Assembly: GCA_030620285.1 (NCBI GenBank)
Contig: JAUXFA010000040.1
Location: 1 to 8,494 of the forward strand
Reading direction: 5' to 3'
Origin: Piscirickettsiaceae bacterium
Lineage (GTDB): Bacteria; Pseudomonadota; Gammaproteobacteria; Nitrosococcales; Methylophagaceae
DNA length: 8,494 nt
Part shown: in pieces, positions 6,064 through 8,494 of the stretch
How the letters are laid out: every line of letters starts with the position of its first letter
Numbering within the stretch: the stretch's first letter is position 1
Program-made: the position numbers and the translations under genes
Notes under the pieces: model-generated
Databases searched by the model: none
What the model was told of the DNA's origin: nothing
Seen by the model: only the letters and a program-made list of their open reading frames with translations

Positions 6064-6830
6064 TGCGTTTTGCTTCACTCGGAAGTGGTAGCCGAGGTAA
6101 TGCAAGCTTAATCTCACATGGAAAAACCACCTTATTGGTCGATTGTGGTTTTTCTGCTCGTGAAACTGAAAAACGTTTGCAGCGCATAGAATGTGATCCG
6201 ACTAACTTAACGGCAATTGTGGTCACACATGAGCATGGCGACCATATTAATGGTATTCGGGTATTAGCGCGCAAATATCAATTACCGATCTACGCAACAG
6301 CAGGCACAGCAGGTTGTTTATCAGCCGATGTGGCTAATTTGATTACTGAATTTAGTAGCCATGAAAGCTTTGCTATTGATGATATTGAAGTTGAGCCTTT
6401 TCCGGTGCCGCATGATGCCCGAGAACCAAGCCAGTTTGTATTTAGTGATGGTCAGTATAAAGTGGGCTTGTTGACCGATACGGGTATGAGCACCGCGGTT
6501 ATTGAACAAGCATTATCGGGTTGTGATGCTTTATTGCTTGAAGCAAATCACGATATGGAAATGTTGGAAAATAGTGAATATCCTGATCATTTGAAATATC
6601 GCGTTTCGGGGCGATTAGGTCATTTAAATAATGTGCAATCTGCCAAGATCCTTGAGAAAATTGATACTTCCCGGTTACAGCATATTGTGGCAATGCATTT
6701 GAGTGAGAGAAACAATTCGCCTAATATTGTGGTGCCGTTATTTGCACAGTCATTAGACTGTGATCAAAGCTGGATAGGCATTGCCAACCAAGATTATGGC
6801 TTTGATTGGCGAGAAATAATTAATAGTTAG
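6063..6830 (+). CDS. Metallo-beta-lactamase-fold hydrolase, YycJ/WalJ-like
   Basis: This is a 255-aa MBL-fold metal-dependent hydrolase. The N-terminus SLGSGSRGNASLI is typical of the YycJ/WalJ/VicX branch. Metal-binding motifs follow in order: THEHGDH (55-61; H56, H58, D60, H61), PHDA (H117), the bridging Asp in LLTDTG (D139), EANHD (160-164), GRLGHLNN (H187) and MHLSERNN (H212). Members in Firmicutes have been linked to DNA exonuclease and repair activity; in Gammaproteobacteria the role is not firmly established, so only the hydrolase fold is claimed. No signal peptide is seen, so it is cytosolic. The ATG at 6063 overlaps the bamC stop (TAATG). AGGAG at 6044-6048 lies 14 bases upstream, rather far, so coupling to bamC translation is likely. 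The same gene sits between bamC and purC in Pseudomonas, as I recall it. Confidence 0.9.
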   Translation: MRFASLGSGSRGNASLISHGKTTLLVDCGFSARETEKRLQRIECDPTNLTAIVVTHEHGDHINGIRVLARKYQLPIYATAGTAGCLSADVANLITEFSSHESFAIDDIEVEPFPVPHDAREPSQFVFSDGQYKVGLLTDTGMSTAVIEQALSGCDALLLEANHDMEMLENSEYPDHLKYRVSGRLGHLNNVQSAKILEKIDTSRLQHIVAMHLSERNNSPNIVVPLFAQSLDCDQSWIGIANQDYGFDWREIINS

Positions 6831-6842
6831 AGACTAAATTGC

Positions 6843-7553
6843 ATGGAAAAAAGACAAGAATTATTCGCTGGTAAAGCAAAAAGTGTTTTTGCGACTGATA
6901 ATGACGACTTGGTTATTTTAAGTTTTCGTGATGATACTTCTGCTTTTGATGGTGAGAAAATTGAACAATTGAGCCGTAAAGGTGAGGTGAATAATAAATT
7001 CAATGCTTTCATCATGGAATATTTAGAAAAAGCGGGCATTCCAACGCATTTTGAACAATTACTGAATGCCAATGAAGTGCTTGTTAAGAATATGCAAATG
7101 ATACCGGTTGAATGTGTTGTCAGAAATGTTGCCAGTGGTAGTTTATGTCGTCGTCTTGGGGTGGAAGATGGCATGGCATTAAGCCCAGCTGTGTTTGAGT
7201 TTTTTCTTAAAAATGATGAACTTCATGATCCGATGATTAATGAATATCATATTGAAACGTTTGGCTGGGCATCGGCTGAAGAAGTAAATAAAATGAAAGA
7301 GTTAACGTTTAAAGTTAATGTTGAGTTGAGCAAGTTGTTTGCTGATGCAGGCATGATTTTGGTGGACTATAAACTTGAATTTGGTTTATTCAAAGGCAAG
7401 TTGGTACTGGGTGATGAGTTTAGCCCTGATGGTTGCCGGTTATGGGATGCTGAAACCCGTAAAAAACTAGATAAAGATCGTTTTCGCCAAGGTTTGGGTG
7501 GTGTGATCGAAGCCTATGAAGAAGTGGCTCGACGGATTGGTGTGTCGCTATAG
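6843..7553 (+). CDS. purC: Phosphoribosylaminoimidazole-succinocarboxamide synthase PurC
   Basis: PurC (SAICAR synthetase) joins CAIR with aspartate using ATP in de novo purine synthesis. The product is 236 aa, against 237 in E. coli, and is collinear with it from end to end: [16 protein letters not shown] (ATP-loop region), RDDTSAFDG (29-37), [62 protein letters not shown] and [10 protein letters not shown]. The ATG at 6843 lies 12 bases after the upstream stop, with only a weak GAG (6830-6832) as ribosome binding site. It is the last gene of the cluster. No conventional terminator follows; the next DNA is the repeat array. A PurR-type operator was not seen in the short gap before it. Confidence 0.97.
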   Translation: MEKRQELFAGKAKSVFATDNDDLVILSFRDDTSAFDGEKIEQLSRKGEVNNKFNAFIMEYLEKAGIPTHFEQLLNANEVLVKNMQMIPVECVVRNVASGSLCRRLGVEDGMALSPAVFEFFLKNDELHDPMINEYHIETFGWASAEEVNKMKELTFKVNVELSKLFADAGMILVDYKLEFGLFKGKLVLGDEFSPDGCRLWDAETRKKLDKDRFRQGLGGVIEAYEEVARRIGVSL

Positions 7554-7570
7554 TTTTTCAAACAGGGTGG

Positions 7571-7594
7571 TTCGACAGGCTCACCACGAACGGA
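7571..7594 (+). repeat. Left arm of an inverted repeat pair (REP-like element)
   Basis: The 24-bp arm has the form TTCGAC-N2-GCTCA-N3-CGAACGGA and is 18 bases past the purC stop. With the base before it, it is itself an imperfect palindrome (GTTCG at 7570-7574 against CGAAC at 7587-7591) and could form a hairpin. It matches the inverted right arm at 7801-7824 in 19 of 24 positions. From memory, intergenic sequences of this TTCGACAGGCTCA...CGAACGG kind recur in many proteobacterial genomes. Confidence 0.75.
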
Positions 7595-7787
7595 AAAACA
7601 AGTCACCACAGACGGAAAAATAGTCATCCACCAACGGAAAAATAGGCCGCCACAGACGGAAAAATAAGCCACCACCAACCAGAAAATAGCCTTCTACGAA
7701 CGGGAAAATAAGCCACCACCAACGGAAAAACAGTCATCCACCAACGGAAAAATAGTCATCCACCAACAGAAAAACAACTCACTATCG
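7590..7787 (+). repeat. Nine-unit 22-bp tandem repeat array
   Basis: Nine consecutive 22-bp units start at 7590, 7612, 7634, 7656, 7678, 7700, 7722, 7744 and 7766, with no insertion or deletion. The typical unit begins ACGGAAAAATAG and ends CCACCA. Units 2 and 8 are identical, units 7 and 8 differ at one base, units 4 and 6 at one base, while units 5 and 9 are the most diverged. Units are contiguous, so this is not CRISPR. 22 is not a multiple of three and most units contain TAG or TAA, so it is not coding on this strand. The first unit overlaps the left inverted arm, whose end (CTCACCACGAACGG) resembles the unit junction; the array probably grew from that end. Confidence 0.9.
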
Positions 7788-7800
7788 AAGGTCAATTCTG

Positions 7801-7824
7801 TCCGTTCGCCCTGAGCTCGTCGAA
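7801..7824 (-). repeat. Right arm of the inverted repeat pair (REP-like element)
   Basis: Read on the minus strand this is TTCGAC-N2-GCTCA-N3-CGAACGGA, the same form as the left arm at 7571-7594. It begins 13 bases past the last 22-bp unit and ends 10 bases before the pyrC stop. Between the arms lie the tandem array and a short tail (7788-7800) in which a tenth, decayed unit may be hidden. Confidence 0.75.
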
Positions 7825-7834
7825 GGGTGTTTTG

Positions 7835-8494
7835 TTAGCCTAACTGCCAACTAATCGTTTTACCCGCACGCATAGGTATCACTGACTGATCAGCAAAAGA
7901 ATAACTTTCCGGTACTAACCAAGATTGTTTATTTAGGGTGATGGTATTGCTATTTCTGGGCAATTGATAAAAATCAGCACCAAAATGACTAGCGAAGTCT
8001 TCTAGTTTATCGAGCGCTTGTGCTGCTTCAAATGCTTCTGCATAAAGCTCAATAGCGGCATGAGAGCTATATATTCCAGCGCAACCACAGCTATTTTCTT
8101 TAGTACTTTGAGTATGAGGTGCACTGTCTGTTCCTAAGAAAAATTTAGGACTGCCACTGGTTGCCGCTTTAATCAAAGCTTGCTGATGGGTATTTCGTTT
8201 TAATACCGGCAAGCAATAATTATGAGGGTGAATGCCGCCTACTAATAAGTCATTACGATTAAGTAATAAATGGTGTGGTGTGATGGTAGCCGCGATTGTT
8301 GCGTTAGCTGCGGTAACAAAATCAACCGCATCAGAGGTGGTGATATGTTCAAAGACGACTTTTAATGCGGGGAAAGAATTAACAAGCGTTACCAGCACTC
8401 GGACAATAAATACTTTTTCGCGATCAAATACAACAATATCGCGCGATGTCACTTCACCATGGACTAATAATGGCATGCCTAAGCGTTCCATTTC
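7835..8494 (-). CDS. pyrC: Dihydroorotase PyrC, start outside window
   Basis: PyrC is the zinc enzyme that interconverts carbamoyl-aspartate and dihydroorotate in pyrimidine synthesis. Codons 8494-7838 are present, about 219 residues; by alignment with the 348-aa E. coli enzyme about 128 N-terminal residues lie beyond the right edge, including the HxH motif and the carbamylated Lys. Visible residues match E. coli: His139 in PLLVHGEV (codon 8461-8459), His177 in VVFEHITT (8347-8345) and catalytic Asp250 in LGTDSAPH (8128-8126), with family blocks [29 protein letters not shown] and [10 protein letters not shown]. The Met at 8491 is internal, since the frame stays open to the window edge and family sequence precedes it. 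It is convergent with purC, the array lying between them. Confidence 0.95.
   Translation of the reverse strand, partial: EMERLGMPLLVHGEVTSRDIVVFDREKVFIVRVLVTLVNSFPALKVVFEHITTSDAVDFVTAANATIAATITPHHLLLNRNDLLVGGIHPHNYCLPVLKRNTHQQALIKAATSGSPKFFLGTDSAPHTQSTKENSCGCAGIYSSHAAIELYAEAFEAAQALDKLEDFASHFGADFYQLPRNSNTITLNKQSWLVPESYSFADQSVIPMRAGKTISWQLG

Noticed and set aside
6827..7174. Minus-strand open frame of 115 codons opposite purC
   Set aside because: Lies entirely against well-supported purC and the end of the MBL gene; product resembles nothing known to me and has shadow-frame composition.
7590..7787. CRISPR-like regular repeats
   Set aside because: Repeats are contiguous 22-bp units with no unique spacers and no cas genes nearby; this is a tandem satellite.
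7566..7829. Insertion sequence or MITE with terminal inverted repeats
   Set aside because: Arms are inverted, but no transposase and no clear target-site duplication was found; the interior is a simple tandem array, so a mobile-element call is not supported from this window.

Overview
The window is chromosomal core-genome DNA from a gammaproteobacterium. Three things point there: the lipoprotein BamC, the order dapA-bamC-MBL hydrolase-purC with bcp divergent from dapA (from memory, the Pseudomonas PA1008-PA1013 order is very similar), and a class I ribonucleotide reductase with two N-terminal ATP-cones of the Pseudomonas type. Base composition looks moderately AT-rich, unlike a typical Pseudomonas, so a lower-GC relative (oceanospirillal, thiotrichal or similar) is plausible. 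I cannot name a genus.

Layout. Positions 1-3258 (minus strand) hold nrdA followed by the start of nrdB, joined by a one-base stop/start overlap; nrdB runs off the left edge. Positions 3259-3453 are the nrdAB control region: two 16-bp NrdR-like palindromes 32 bp apart, and further upstream a perfect DnaA box plus a near-perfect one. Positions 3454-3494 are an intrinsic terminator closing bcp (3500-3967, minus strand), a PrxQ/Bcp peroxiredoxin. Positions 3968-4135 are a divergent control region whose two predicted promoters share one -35 region. Positions 4136-7553 (plus strand) are a tight cluster, dapA-bamC-MBL hydrolase-purC, with gaps of 20, -1 and 12 bases, probably one operon. Positions 7554-7834, between the convergent purC and pyrC, carry nine 22-bp tandem units with no indels, bounded by two inverted 24-bp REP-like arms. 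Positions 7835-8494 (minus strand) are the C-terminal two-thirds of pyrC; its start lies outside the window.

How the genes fit together. Three loci serve nucleotide supply: NrdAB makes deoxynucleotides, PurC acts in purine synthesis and PyrC in pyrimidine synthesis. DapA feeds diaminopimelate and lysine for the cell wall, BamC belongs to the outer-membrane beta-barrel assembly machine, and Bcp removes peroxides. This is ordinary housekeeping content. I see no defence system, prophage, insertion sequence, CRISPR array, tRNA or rRNA, and no clear new biological system. The parts most worth a second look are non-coding: the nrdAB control region, the overlapping bcp/dapA promoters, and the 22-bp repeat array.
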